Below are positions 35,183 to 49,400 of a stretch of DNA of 64,000 bases, one piece after another. Source of the stretch: Ephydatia muelleri (taxonomy: Eukaryota > Porifera > Demospongiae > Spongillida > Spongillidae); the NCBI GenBank assembly GCA_013339895.1, contig JABACO010000001.1, positions 1,268,544-1,332,543 on the forward strand, written 5' to 3'. Every line of letters begins with the position of its first letter. Position 1 is the stretch's first letter. Made by a program: the position numbers and the translations under genes. The notes under the pieces are model-generated. The model saw only the letters and a program-made list of their open reading frames with translations, had not been told where the DNA came from and made no database searches.

Positions 35183-37195
35183 CCTTCGTATAAGAGCTGA
35201 TTCTATTGAGTAGTGAATATAAGCTGACAGCCATTAACCGCCGACGTCGCCTATAGGCGCCACAACAGTTCTTAAGACGCCTCCAAGCGACGCAATGACC
35301 TAATATAGTTGTCAACAAAGAAAAACGCCACACAGTTGCGTTATCACACGCCAATTATAACAATGCGGCGTACACAAATATAGCTAGATCAAACGTGCAT
35401 TACATTGTAAAAATGATATCTGAATGATCAGGGGTTCTGGAGGAGTGGCACAAGAGAGGGGGAGTTGAGGCCAATGATGAATCCATCACGTGTCCATCAA
35501 GCAAGCTGCCTCACCACCCTGCTACACCAAGATGGCGGGTGGTCCCTTCTGGATGAAGTCCTCACTCATCACCAGACTGCGCACTGCACGCGTCGAGGAG
35601 GGTAGGAGTTGGGAGGAAAGAAAGAGAGGGAGGAACCTAGTTTAGACATGGGTTCCATGGCAACCAGAAGGGGAGGGGCTCAGTGTTTAGCGTTTTGGAG
35701 TAGTTACCATGGAAACCAATAAAGAGAGGGCTGTAAAAATTGGTTGTCATGGCAACTAGAAGATAGTACATAAAAGTACCTCATTGGTCTTTGGAGGAGC
35801 TGTGTCAATATGAAGGCATATCTATCTGCTCTGATCTCAACAACATAGCTTTGAAAAGTGCATATTTGGATATCATAGACATGAGTACATGTACATGCCC
35901 AGCACATACACACCTGACCAAGCATGCTAAACACACACACACACACACACACACCCATGCAAATCAACCATTACACAATGGGTATATTAGCAGGTTTGTG
36001 TCAGCTGGCATTGAACGCATCCAATACACAAACCAACCCTGCAATGCTGTATACAAGACACCAGCAGCAGCTTCTGGTGTGCTGACCGGTGAGGGGCCAT
36101 GCTTAGGTCTGAGCAGGACTGACCTCTGAACACATGCCTCGCTATCAGGTACACACATAGAGGAGGATTGAGGCAATGTGGGGTAGGTGATGGAACAAAG
36201 AACCTGGCTTGCACTCTTGGGCAATGTAATGTTGCGCCACACCAAGCATACAGTACAGCAGTCCCACAGTCAAGTTGTCCATATGTCAGTGCTCTACTCT
36301 GTGCACAGGGGCACCCCCTCCCTCCTCCTGGCCATTATTGAAATGACGCCTCTGGCTAAGTGTGTGTATTATGCATTACCTCCCTCCCATGTTGACCTTT
36401 CATGTGTAATCTCCCCCTCCCACCATCCTTCTCCCCCAACACTCCTACTGTGATATCCTGAACTCCAGGGAACAGAGCTCAGGACTGCAAGTGAGTACAC
36501 ACGTCAGTCAAGGTCCATCCGACATGACGCACAACTCACCCACACGACAGCACACACACAACATTTGCTCCATACCTCCTGGTGCCTCAGTTCAAAGGGA
36601 GTGGCAGGGGAGGAGCCACTGGGAGAGGGGTTTTAACATGTTATTTGTTCAGTACAAAATGTCTGTCCTGACCTGCCCTTATACATGTAAATGACCCCAT
36701 GAATTAATGATTCAACTGACCCCGCCTCTATAAGGACCCCACCCTTTATTATGGCTCCACCCACCCCCTCCTCACTATTGCACCATTCAGCAGTGAAGTT
36801 CTTAGGCAGTGTGTCCATCAAGCTGGTTGCCTAGCAACACCCCACCCTTGAACACCAAAATGGCGGACAGTCCCTTCTGGATGAAGTCCTCACTTTGTAG
36901 CCATTACAGTAGATTTGAATCAATATGGAGGAAAACTCAAAAGGACACCAGCTCTTTCCTTTTGTATGTGCTATGCAATAGACCAGTTACATCAAACGTC
37001 CAATAAATGTATATCATGGCGCCCAAAAGGATAGACTTTGTACTATTGCGTATGCAATTACTACTATGTAAACACCTAGCAACTAATGCAGCCACTCCAC
37101 CCTATCCTCCCTCCACTTGCCCCTACACACCCCTCCACGTAATGTCAACCCCTCCTCACACCTACACTACCCACCCTCCACCCTCACCTCACCAC

Positions 37196-39021
37196 CTGCT
37201 GAGGAAAGCACAGGTGTTGGTTGCCGCAGCACTTGAACACGGAGAAATCAAACAGCTTGTGCCAGTGCAGCTTGTCACGAGACACCTTGAGTGTGTACAG
37301 GAAGCACAGCCTGCACCTGTCCGGGTGGGAGGCCGTGGGGTAGCCCTGGAGCTCTATGTAGTTCACCAGGTAGTGGTCTCCAAGGTCCAGTATGCAGGAG
37401 GAGGGTTGGTGGTGGGTGTGGCTGTCCCTCTCGTGGGCGTAGGACTTGTGTGGGATGGAGCCCAGGTAGATGACCTGGTCTGCGTGGGTGGGGGATCCCC
37501 CTTGCTTCATGCTCAGGAGGCTCTCGATCCTAGGGTGCAGGCCTGTGTTGGCTGGACACAAGATAGCTTCATGAAGAAGGTTCCTGTCTACTTCTGTGAA
37601 GGGGAGGGAGGAGGGAGAGAGAGGGAGGGAAGGAGGGAGGAGAGGTAGGGATGGAGGGAGGGAGTGAGGGAGGGAGTATAAGGAGACCTGTAATACACAT
37701 CACAGCACAAAGTCTTTCCTTTTGCAATGAAAAACCCCATCAGCCTTTTTCCATGTACAGGTATACACATGTAGCTGGTACAGCACAGGTGAGTAAGCCC
37801 ATAAAGCAATCCAAAGACAACCACCACCCCCCTGGGCAAATGTCGTCCACCTCCTCACTGATAGGGTGCTACTCATATTCCAGCTCCTTCTCCACACCCT
37901 CCCCACTCTACCAGTCTACATGGCACAATACGCTAACCTGCAGAGGCTGGTTATCGTAGTCAAGGCAACCGCTGTACATGAACTCCAGCAGCAGTCTCAA
38001 TGCCTCGAGCGGTGCGTTGGGCAGCGGTATCTCATCGCTGCTGTTGGCCTCCCTCATCTTGCCGTAGAACAGACGGTCAAAGTAGTCCGACTGGGACGCC
38101 AGTATCAGGCGGTGGGCAGGCACGGGCTGGCCCTCCACCACAAAGGTCACATCCACATACTTCTTGTTGTCTAGGAGATCCTTGAAGTGCTGCTGCATGA
38201 AGCCAACTGCGTTGATGTGAACTGGAGTGTTTGTGCGAGAGAGATGAGGTGTGTGTGAAGTGTGTGTGAGAGAAATGACGTGTTGCATGAGAAGGTGAGG
38301 AAATGATGAATTTGAACATGTGTACAAATGTCGTGTATGGAAGAAGGAAATCAGGTGAAATGTGCACGATTGCAATGGCGCAGAAACATAACTGAACATG
38401 ATAATGTATGCTACACAGCTTGTTGATGTACGTACTCAAACACACTGACAAAGAGAAGACACAATAGATATCACCACTAGTCTCGTACCCAGACCCAAAC
38501 GTACGTAAGCATTATCGCTTACAGTATAATGCAACGCCGTTTCTCGCGTAGCGGTTATGTAATCCATCCGCTACTGCGAGTGTGGGTCTGGGTACGAGTT
38601 TAGATCACCACCACGTGTGCAAATCAAGTATCAATGCATGAATATTATACACGACTCGACTTTCAAGTTGAACCCAAAACAGCAAAACTATGTTCTATAC
38701 GTCTCTCTGCGGGGATGTACGCAGGCTCTTGCTATGTCACTACTATAGTAATCTGGACGTGCCCGACACAAGAGCGCTGTTCTTGCCAGGGAGCACTGGA
38801 GTCTGGGCCGGAGTGGTAACCTGCGCGAGCACAGGGGTCGCCGCCGCCGCCGCTCCAGGCGCGAGACGGACTCCACAGCAGCAACGACGGCGGTGGAGAG
38901 AGAAGGGGCGCGGGGAGTCTGCCCTTCCTCCATCCATCACTGTGCTGTCCGTATCGTCCCCGCTCCCGAGGTCAATGAATGCCTCCTGACTCGCTCTAGA
39001 GTGCGAGCGACGCTTCCGCTA
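37196..39021 (-). pseudogene. BTBD9: BTBD9-like gene, copy 2 (BACK exon deleted)
   Basis: Exons: N-terminal (about 38769-39021; starts RKRRSHSRASQEAFIDLG after a ttag acceptor), BTB (37938-38221) and discoidin-like (37196-37593, open throughout, 'LCPANTGLHPRIESLLSMK'). The BACK exon is missing: sequence runs from the start of one GA-rich tract to the end of another near 37650. Splicing BTB directly to the discoidin exon gives AAG TAG, so the deletion also breaks frame. The donor after the N-terminal exon is gcacgt in place of gtacgt in copy 1, a GC donor. A MITE lies in the first intron. Confidence 0.75.
38474..38602 (+). mobile_element. MITE family 1, 129-bp member
   Basis: Ends agtctcgtacccagaccc and gggtctgggtacgag. 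The flanks atatcaccact and agatcaccacc are an imperfect direct repeat, and copy 1 has one copy (agatcaccat) with no insertion. Confidence 0.8.
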
Positions 39022-39283
39022 AGCCAAAGTGGCGTTTTAAAGGATAACGAATCATGACATTAAAAGTGCACTAGTCTCGTACCCAGACCCAAATTTAGTA
39101 ACGATGATCATCGCTTACAGTATGACATCACGTACAGCGGGTCTGGTCGATCGAAGTTGTCTGTCCGCTGGAATGTCGCCGGGTCCAATCAAAATCGAGA
39201 GCTTGCGTGACGTCACGTTTATTGCACGAATGTTTAAACCACACCTTCGAAGCATACTACTAAGAAAGGAATGGATGGTCACG

Positions 39284-42060
39284 CAGGGCCGGCCTTAACG
39301 CTAGGCAGACTAACCATATTGTCTGAATCCCGTGTGTCAAAGGTTCTCTGTCACATGCAACCCTTCAAATTCACCATGCAGTCAGCCCCATTCTCAAGCC
39401 AGTGCCGGATTAACCATTTAATGGGCCTGGCGCAGGGAAAAATTAATGGGCCCCTATAGCAATAAAAGTCTCAGTTCCCGCAACAGCTTTGAATTGTGAA
39501 AAGCTATGTGCAAGCGTAACATTTGACGCAGAGTAGTAGATTAGCCGAATTCAGTAATACGCTATAAGAATGATTTATCATAATATAACATCTCGAATCC
39601 TTCACACAATCATTTCGCAATTTGATACATGTATATAATCCGCATATATAATAATTCTGTCTAAATGAACTTTTACATACATGTACATAAAGAGAAGCAG
39701 TTACAACTGCATGAGATCTACATAATATGCAACATTGTAGTTTTTAAACAGGTTTACGACGTGATTTGAGTTCGGTGAATGGCAATTAGTGTAGAGAAGT
39801 CGATTTGTCTAACAAGTTCTGATTCTATGCTTAAAATTGCAAAACTTGATAAACGTTCTTGACCCATTGTCGAGCGGAGAGCATTTTTATTCTCTTTAGG
39901 TGGCTGAATGACCTCTCTCCAGTACAATTTGAGTTAAGTATATTCGAAGTGCAATGAATATATTCGGAAAGGCACTTTCCACATGGTGTTTTTTTTAATG
40001 TGGACAGCATTTCATGTGCCTGCCTTCTCGATGCATCTTTGGGATACTGAGCCTTCTCAAATTCTGTCCACTGCAACCATTCATCAAAAATTTCAGCATC
40101 AAGATCGTCAGAAAAAAGATGTTAATCGAAATAAGGAATCTTTTACATCAGAATTTTCAAGCTCATGGTGCCTTAAGAACAAAAAACGAGCATCAGTTTC
40201 TGAATAAGCACATAATCTGTTCTTTAGATCGGCCACAATACGATCAAGTATAGGTAGAACGTTTCAAATTCTAAATTTTTCTTCTGCCGACATCACAACC
40301 TCAGGCTCGCTAGAATCACCGCGAAGACTCGCTTTGCCCTTAGCACTCGCACTTCTTTAAAGCAGGCAGTCTTGCTATTAGCAACGCTTTAGCCTTGTAG
40401 TCATCAAACAAGCTTCTTTGAGCCTCCAGAAATCCAAGAAGAGACTTCAATACAGCAATAGCAGATCCTATTACTATTGTAGTGCGCTCTCAATAAATTA
40501 ATTACTTTATGAATTTTAAAAATGTATCTACTGAGCGTGCAATGAAACTGAATGAGCAATTTACCTGTTTGACTTTCCTTGCCTTGTAGAATTCGTATAT
40601 ACTCCATCTCTGTGCCTACATAACTCTGGACCAACTCGCAACCAATACTGCACCATTTTCTCGCTAATTAATAGACCACAAAGCAGGATCGGTTTCCATC
40701 TGATGGATGAATGCTGCACTCTCCTGATCGACCTGATGAACTGTTTCAGTGAGCAGATCATCCATCGAAATAGATTCATCTGGTGCAACATCAATGCAAG
40801 CAGGTGTGGTTGGTGTTGGTGCCTCTGTTGTTGGCTCTGTATGTGCTGAGGCTGAAATAACGTCATCGACATGATGAGTGCCAACTGTTACAGCATCCTC
40901 GGCAGTAGATGAAGATTCAAAAGGCTCGGATGGAAACTGATCTGCAGCTGACAAAGGAGTGCTAGATGCTGAAAAAAATGAACTGATTTTCGGATGTTTT
41001 GAAACAGAGACTTCGACTTCTGCTTTTCTCCGCCGCTTTTCAGAGCCACTCAAATGCTTTTTTATAGAAGACATCTATATTGCTCACTATAAGCATGCGA
41101 AAATCTCGAACGCGATGGGATCGACTTAGGCTGGAATGGCACGGTAACTTTATTCACTTTTATTGCAACGAATTAACACAGATAGAATTGGAAATGGATG
41201 CATAAGAAAAAGACCCTTTTATTATATAGATAGACAAACCACAAAACAATGCTATCAGATAGGTGTGAACAGCAGGGACAGGCATATCCATGCAGGCAAG
41301 GCATGCAAGTTTTGGAATAAGTAATACTAATCGTCACTTCATTTGATCGTCAAGTATAAGCTTGCGCGCGCAATACAATAATTATTAAGAAAAAAATTAT
41401 TAATTATAGCGGCTAAATGGGCCCCTGCCTTCGGTGGGCCCGGCGCTTTTGCGCCACTTGCGCCCCGGTTAACCTGGCACTGTCTCAAGCCTGCCCTCCA
41501 TGCGGCGTTCAGGCCCGAATTCTAGAGCTAAACAAACGAGCCTTATTTGAGCCTTGTAGCTGTCACAGTTTAAACCTAGTCCTGGGAGATATGGCTAAGT
41601 CATCAGTGACTGCGGTAACTTTTTTTTGGCATTGTGCAACAAATTTACCTTCTGTTTTCTGCCTCTGTGCAAAGATGGCAAGTTTTAAAAAGTCACGTGC
41701 ACCGTTTTACGCTTAAACCATTGTCTGAAACAAGATGGGAATGCCGTGTTGAAAGTGTCAAAGCCATCAGATATCAAATAGGTGATGTATATGATGCACT
41801 TATTGATCTTTCTGAAACACCAGATGACCGTAAATGTCAGTCTGAATCTGTTTCGGTAGCAAAGGAACTAAAAAGTTATAAGTTTTTAGTAACACAGTGT
41901 ATCTGGTACGAGATTCTTTTTCAGTTTAACCTATTAAGTAAGATGATGCAAAGTAATGACATGGAGCTAGATAACTGTCTAGAAAAAGTCCAGAAGTTTC
42001 TAATTCATTTCAAGGCCGATGGTTTTATTAATCTCGCTATCTATAGCTGTCCTTTCTTAT
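39284..42060 (+). mobile_element. hAT relic (ZMYM1-like), host of a second hAT
   Basis: The left end 'cagggccggccttaa' is a typical hAT terminus. After the nested element, 41517-42060 encodes 'CHSLNLVLGDMAKSSVTAV', 'RFTLKPLSETRWECRVESV', 'KAIRYQIGDVYDALIDLSET' and 'YKFLVTQCIWYEILFQFNLL', the core of zinc-finger MYM-type 1-like hAT transposases. An extra T in a T-run near 41625 shifts frame between VTFF and GIVQQ. The right terminus was not found. Confidence 0.7.
39400..41482 (-). mobile_element. hAT element with perfect 8-bp target duplication
   Basis: Termini CAGTGCCGGATTAACC and GGTTAACCTGGCACTG. The target duplication TCTCAAGC lies at 39392-39399 and 41483-41490. Minus-strand coding remnants: start at 41074 (MSSIKKHLSGSEKRRRKAE, the usual N-terminus of TTF/ZMYM-type hATs), an acidic Thr/Pro region to 40664, and a C-terminal dimerisation remnant (39840-40076, 'NSNCTGERSFSHLKRIKML'). 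The catalytic centre is not seen, so it is non-autonomous. Confidence 0.85.
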
Positions 42061-42119
42061 GTAGTTCGACGACCGAAATTAAAACTCATCGCGAATACCC
42101 ATGCATATGCATATTATTA

Positions 42120-43470
42120 TGATGCATTACTATACATGCAAAAGGATGTGTGCGTGTATCCAAAGTGTAGTCCGCCTTTCCTCCTTTAAATTCCGCCTTC
42201 ATTATGTATAAGGTCAATTTAGATAAGGTTTTGTGGTTACTGTGTATATGGAGCAGTCATTTTCAGCATAAGTATGCACATCTAATTGAACAATTTCTCT
42301 GCCTATGCCGATTACTAAATTTACAGATAAGCTTCCTTATACTGAATGGTATTGATTAAAACATGTACCGCTAGCACTGGGGACGTACATGTATACATTG
42401 GTTATGAGTTTCGTCTTTTTTCGATTGTTAGTGATGGTTCCCACAAGTACTGTCTCCTGCAGTCCAACCTACACATTAGTCTCGCTATCTAGCTGTCCTT
42501 TCTTATGTAGTTCTACGACCGATAAACTACCCATGATATGCATGTACACTCGTAAGCAGTAACTGTAGACAACGGTTATAAATTGGCCTTATAGAACTAA
42601 TGACTTGTTCAATGGCCTTGACCCATTACTATAAATATTACCGATAGAGTTGGAATTTACTGTATAAGCGCATATTTGGTGTAATGCAGGTCAAACCAAG
42701 GAGAACCGATGTCGTCATTGTTTGGACAGCCCGCTCGATATCCACGATGAAGATTATGTCTGGTTATTTAATGTAGGGGATGGACGTGTTATCCTTAAGA
42801 GGATATCATCGGTGCTATGATCAACTCGGTTGCTGGCAGTTCCCAATCTTACATGCGCTTGCTCTAGTGACGTGGTATCATTTGCTATCAATTCAATTAT
42901 GTATAAGCGTACAGTTGGCTCCAAGTGCACGTAGTGAGGCTGGAATGCGTCTCGCCTTCTACGTAGCAGGCAATTAGGGATTCACCTTCATTTCTGTTCT
43001 GTATTGCAACTGCTCCTCGCATTCCTATCAGACATCGTGAGAGCAGCATGCAGGTCATCTTAGAGCAATAGTTGGGAGCACAAAGAACAGCCATGCACGC
43101 ATGCAGCTGGCTGCCCTCCTGGTAGTATCAAGGCATGCATGAAGCGGGACACGTATTGCTGTGACGTATACAGTACAGATGAGAAGACATGTGGGACAAA
43201 TGACACATGAAAATAATAATAATTAGCATAATTGTATTAATGTAAAGGAGTTATGTGTAAATACAAAGCAAAACGAAGGGGCAATAGGTAGCACAATATT
43301 TGTGTTTTTGGTATGCTATTTAAGCCTTATCAGTTTCACATTTATCAGTTATACCGGTACATGTATGCACATTTAGTATAGTGTCAAGTAAATTTTGGAT
43401 TAAAATTATAAACCTAAGAAATAAAATTATATATGGGTGTTTGCTGTTGTCAAATCATTTTTATTTCTGC
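42120..43470. other. Intergenic, nothing assigned
   Basis: A short direct repeat ('ctcgctatctagctgtcctt') at 42032 and 42481. A possible exon after 'gtaatgcag' at 42690 (TKENRCRHCLDSP) is unassigned. Confidence 0.35.
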
Positions 43471-43479
43471 ATTTTACAG

Positions 43480-46400
43480 GTTTGTTTACATGTTCAAATG
43501 GTCAACAGATAATTGATGATTACCAGTGTGACCGTAGGAAAGATTGTGCTGATAAAAGTGATGAAATAGAATGTGGTAAGTATTAAAGAGATGAACCATG
43601 TTTAATATAGTTGCTTAATAAAGTTTAGAGGTCACAGCTGCTTAAAAGCATGGTTTTTATTTTTATACTTAATTTCAGTTTGTTATAAAGGTGACATTCG
43701 TGTGACTGGAACAGGGTCGACTTCAAGCCAAGGGAATGTGGAGCTGTGTATACATAATCAATACTATCCGATCTGTGGCAATGTGTGGACTTCAACAGAG
43801 GCAACAGTAGCTTGCAGACAACTTGGGTACAACTCAGGTTTGTATTAATTTGTAATTTATACATTGTGGAAACAGATAATAGTTTTTGGTAGAGACAAAA
43901 GCAGATGAGTATTGCAATTGTACAAGCAACAAAAGAATACTTGTTCGTTTAGGTGCTCCAACAACTTCTTTAGTATTTGGACCATTCACAACAACTCAGA
44001 GATGGAACAGTCTTAGTCGTGCGTGCAGTGACACAGAGACAAGTCTCTACATGTGTTATTGGTACCTCTCTAATAACACCTGCACTTCTGCACATCCAGG
44101 TGGTGCTGTCTACTGCTCTGCTCCATGTAAGGATATGAGAGATGTCCTCACATGTGTGCCACTCATTGACATTTGGGTCTGTTGGTTTGATTGAGGAAGC
44201 AATACCACATGTTGCTGTGGTTTTATTATACATTTCTGATCATTAGTAATTTGTTTATGTTAGTACAGTACCTTGTAGTTGTATGGTAAATGTAGAAGGA
44301 TAGAAGAATGCTTATTTCAAGGTATTTCAAATTCACTTCTAAAGGGTTCCAGACCACTTGTAGCATGCTTTACATTAAAATTCTTTCATGCCCGTATCAT
44401 TCAACGGCTGCTTTGTACAGTGTGCATTACTTGTGTCCTTTACAAAAAGTGGAATCACACGTACAAATCTAGTGCAACCCGACGAATAATTTACGCGTTA
44501 TAACGCGTTACATAGCTCATTAATTTGGGCGTTATACCGCGTGGTTAACGCGTTGATAACGCCCCATTTTCGCGCGGTATAACGCGTTCCATACGCGTTA
44601 TTACGCGTTGCGTCTACTCTATATGATTAATTAATATTGCTAATTATAAGTGAAAGTGTCAAATTTTTTTAACTTTGCAGGTACAATACTGAGAGCTGCA
44701 AGGACAAGCACCACATGAAGCACACTAGCTGCCTAGTACAACGTCACAAGTTGGCACGGGAGCCAAGTAGACCTCCATCTGCCTCATCTCCAGAGGAGTC
44801 GACGTCCCCATCAGTGTGGCCATGTACTCCAACGTCCCCATCAGTGTGGCCATATACTCCAACGTCCCCATCAGTGTGGCCATGTACTCCAACGTCCCCA
44901 TCAGTGCGGCAATGTACTCCACGATCAGCCTGTACACCAGTTTTTGTCACTGACTCCTGCAACATAAGAGTTTGTAATGTTTATATCACTTGTAGTACAT
45001 AACTCACTTCACATTGCTTTCTTTTTTCTTTGTTTCTCAGGCTTCTGCACTTGGAATTCATGTTTACATGAAGTATTTTTTGCCATTGTTGTTCATTAGT
45101 CTGAGGAAACTTGTACTTGATGTGCCCTGATATTACAATAGTAACAAAATGTTTTCTATTGATAGAATGAATCTTACTGTGAATTCCACTGATGATGTTG
45201 GGATTAAGGAGTTGTCGGGATGGTGCAGGTGTACAATTGCTTCTGGCCATTTCTTGGTCAGTGAAAAAGACACTCAATAAGGCAAGTGCCAGTTTAGCAG
45301 CAGTGTCAGAGACGACCTCAGCAGCAAGGACCTTCTTTGCATCTCCCTCTGGTACCCAGACCTTCTCACCATTAGGATCCCCCAACCAGCATCCTGCATT
45401 AAAAAAAACAAACCTTAAACAACCTGCACATTTCAGTGTGATTTATGTGCATAACCTTTGATCCTAATCTTCGATGCATCTATACAAACAAACAAAACAA
45501 ATACACAAAATTAGCGCAACACTAAATAAACTATTGCAAATACCTGATCCACATTGTGATGATTGGTCAGCAGATGAATCTGTTGACTCTGTCTGAGCCT
45601 TGATTGTTAGTAAGTAGGTAACCTGTTTCTGCAGACATAACACTTGGGCCTTGAGCTGCATGATGTCAGCCTACATGCGCATGTGTACATATACAACAGT
45701 ACTACACAATGTACAATAAAAAATCAAATCACACATGCAGCATACCTTCAATTCATCCAAAATAAATGCTGATGATTTGTGATACACTATTTGTGAGTAA
45801 ATAAATGTTTAAGTTTAAGCGGTTATAAATATGTATGCAAGTTAAATACCTCGACTAGAGTTTCCGTATGTCCTTTCAGACAATTCTGGTGACCCGCAAG
45901 AAGAACTTCCACCAAGAAATGGCCATTCAGGGGAGCCCAATACACTGTCCTATATGTATACATGCATGATGATGAATGCTTAATTGCATAAATTTGAAGA
46001 TAATGAGGACCCACATTGTCAGAACAGGACCTCTTCTTTTGCACAGTTCTCTCCTGTATAGAAAGTACATATGTAACATGTATTTTTTATACGTTGTGTG
46101 AAGAAGATTAATGTTTTAAAAGTAAACTTCGATTACCAAATCACTGCTTTCATTGGATATCAATGTTGCTGATTCATCATCCTACATGTGTATGTATGAA
46201 TAGAGCATAAAATTTAGAAATACAACAGAATCTTTAAGTTAATCACTCGTTGAGAAAGGTGTTGTAAAAGCTGTGCACTTTTTTTCAGCACTTCTTCTGA
46301 TTGCGACCTTTTGCGTTTGGCATCCTATTACAAAAATACTATCCAGATGATTGCACGACTCACATATAAATGATTACAACTTACTAGCCTACGTTGAGTC

Positions 46401-49400
46401 GGACAGTTTGCTGTCTGACTGACTAAATGAAAGAAATTACAATTACACTCCTGAACAGTACACATTGTTAAAGACCAATTGAGTTACCAAAAAAAAGTTA
46501 TTGTATCCAACGCGTTGTTATTATTTATATAAGGCAGTTTATTTTGCTCACGTGGTACAAATATACACAAATAATGTACACTCATAGGACCACACGTACT
46601 GACATCAATTACGTAACAAAACATAAAGACACGTGACGTGATTTGATACCTTTGCTAGTACTGGCCACGGCTGACGATCCCTTTTGCTTTACTTCAGATC
46701 CTCCAGAGCGCTGATCCTCCTTTTCAGTGTCTTCAGAATCAACTTCTGTACGTTCGTATACGTTAGCTATGATCGCACATGTTTGTGGCTTACCTTCTGC
46801 CATTTCCGCCAGTTTGGCTTCCATCTTTTCGCGCCGACCTGTAAAAACAGTCTTTTCAAATCGAAAGAGATACACAGCCTGCTAGATGCCTTACCAAGCG
46901 CTACGATCGTTGCATAATACACTTTGCCATCAGTCCACTTTACTTCGCACACGCCGTTTACTTTGAGGTTACTTTGGTTCACTATGTTTTTCGTAGGTAC
47001 TACGCTAGTGCTTCCATCATCAAAAGTAATGCAAGCGTGGGTAGGTGCTGATTGAAGAAGACAAGTGACAACGATGAGTGACATTACCACGTACGAGAAT
47101 TACTTACGACCCCAATTCGCACTCAGAAGCCGGAGTGACATGTCGCAACACGCGGTGATATTCCGAATACTATTGGTTACATCCGATTTGCAATAATCAC
47201 GTGCTATAATTGTCTCAAGCAAAAATGAAACGAAGAGATTGTTGCATTCCAAAGCGAACTAAAACACTCTACAGAAAGATAATGTGTGGGGGAAACTACC
47301 ATACAATAAATGATACTAGAGCTGCAAGTGAGAGTGCGGCGAATTCACATCAACACTCTGCTATTAGACGCGCAAAAGGTGAAATGATTGCGTGTTGCAA
47401 CCCCCCCTGTAGTGAAGAGGAAGATAGCTACTTAAAGAAAAGACAAGAACAGCCGCAGGAGGACGACAGCCAAAGCTCAATGGCGGAATCTGAATCTGAA
47501 TTTCACTTTAGTGAAGACAAGGAGGACAATACGGCGCCTGAAAACCACAGAATATACGCGTCCAACGATTGTAGCGAAGAGGAAGGTAGCTACATGTACT
47601 TAATGAGAAGACAGGAACAGCCACTACAGGATGACGACCAAAGCTCTATGACGGACTCTGAATCCGAATTTCAATTTAGTGAAGACAAAGAGGACAATAT
47701 GGTACCTGATTCACAGTGTGATAGCAAGTTACCACTGTACCCTGGTACAAATTTAACTATTTATGAATACCATGTAAAAGTATTTCAGTTTGCTTTAAAG
47801 CACAATTTAACAAAGTATGCATATGGAGACCTGTTAAGTCTTATTCAAAGTGTTTTACCCTCATCCAACTCAGCCATTACTTCATTATTCAAATTAAATT
47901 CATTATTTAGCAACCTTATAGATCCTAAAAAAGTCATTCATCATCATAAGTATTGCTCATACTGTCATCATTTGATGATGAAGACAGATGATGTGAGTGG
48001 TAAATGCCCAAATGGTTGTGATGACACAATTGATGAATTTATGATATGTGACATTGAAATCCAGATGAAATCTTTAATGTCAGGTTAGTATTATTTTGCT
48101 AATATAGTCATATCACTGCAATTAAATTGTAGATCCTTTTGTATGGAACAGTCTTCAGTCACGCTTTAGAAATGATGCAAAACTGTCCGATGTATTTGGT
48201 GGCACCGAGTACAGGAAGTTGATGGAACCTGAACAGTTTTTATCCAAACCAGAGAATATCACGTTTTGCTTGAATACTGACGGTGTGGCAGTGTTTAAGT
48301 CATCAACTGCACAAATTTGGCCTATTTGGCTTCAGATTAATGAACTTCCTCCCAAAATGAGGTATAGTGATTATTATTATTTTTATTGGCTGATTATTAA
48401 ATGTTATATGCAGGTTCTCCAAGAAATATTTGATACTAGCAGGTATATGGTTTTCTAAGGATAAGCCTACAATGGAATCATACATGCATCCTTTAGTAGA
48501 AAAACTGAATCAGTTATACTATGATGGTATAGGGTAAATTCTATTGAATTTGCGTTTTATTCACATTATTTTCCATTTCACAGGAGTAGATGTTGATACA
48601 CCGATCGGTAAACGAAAAGTTCATGGTGCGATTATTGTATGTTCAACAGATAGGCCTGCTTGCGCCTTAGTGGCAAATAATATTCAATACAATGGGCACT
48701 TTGGTTGCACCACTTGTGATAGTTATGGCACCTCAGTTGGTCGCACAGTTTACTGGCCGTACGATCATGCATCAAATCTTCGAACACATCAGTCCATCCT
48801 TTCATCTGCCTTAGAAGCTGTACAATGTAGAAAGCCAGTAAGTTCCAACAGTGAATTTTCATGTCCATTTATATTATGCCACAATAAGGTAAAAGGAATC
48901 AAAGGAGTTCCTATACTATCTTTGCATCCACCCTTTAATCTTGTCAAAGGCATGGTTGTGGATGATCTACACTGTGTTGATCTCGGTGTTGTTAAAGCTT
49001 TGTGTACACATTGGTTTTCTGCTGACAAAAGAGGACAACCATATAACATTTATGAAAAGGTAATACTACAGTATGTGCATATTATGTGTCTACATTTCTC
49101 TGTCTACAATAGGTTGACCAATGTAATGAGAGACTTCTTAAAATTAAAGTGCCAAATGCGATTAGAAGGCGTCCTCGCTCTTTGCATTTAATAAGCAAAT
49201 GGAAAGGTAAGATCCTAAATCATTAGATAGAGAATTCCAAATGTCCATTTCCATTTTTATAGGTTCAGAATTCAGATCATGGTTACTCTATTACTCCATT
49301 CCAATATTAAAAGATGTGCTACCAGCTCAGTATTTTGATCATTACTTATTACTAGTAGTCAGTATGTACATACTGCTTGGCAATTGTATCACTGACTTTG

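Larger units (their letters stand above)
31503..39132. repeat. Segmental duplication, copy 2
   Basis: Homologous to 271-16781, same orientation. It begins at 'gagatagagtctctgaggca' and ends at 'tatgacatcacg'. It lacks the BACK exon, the Merlin and the CACTA-like element, and contains two MITEs absent from copy 1. Confidence 0.9.
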
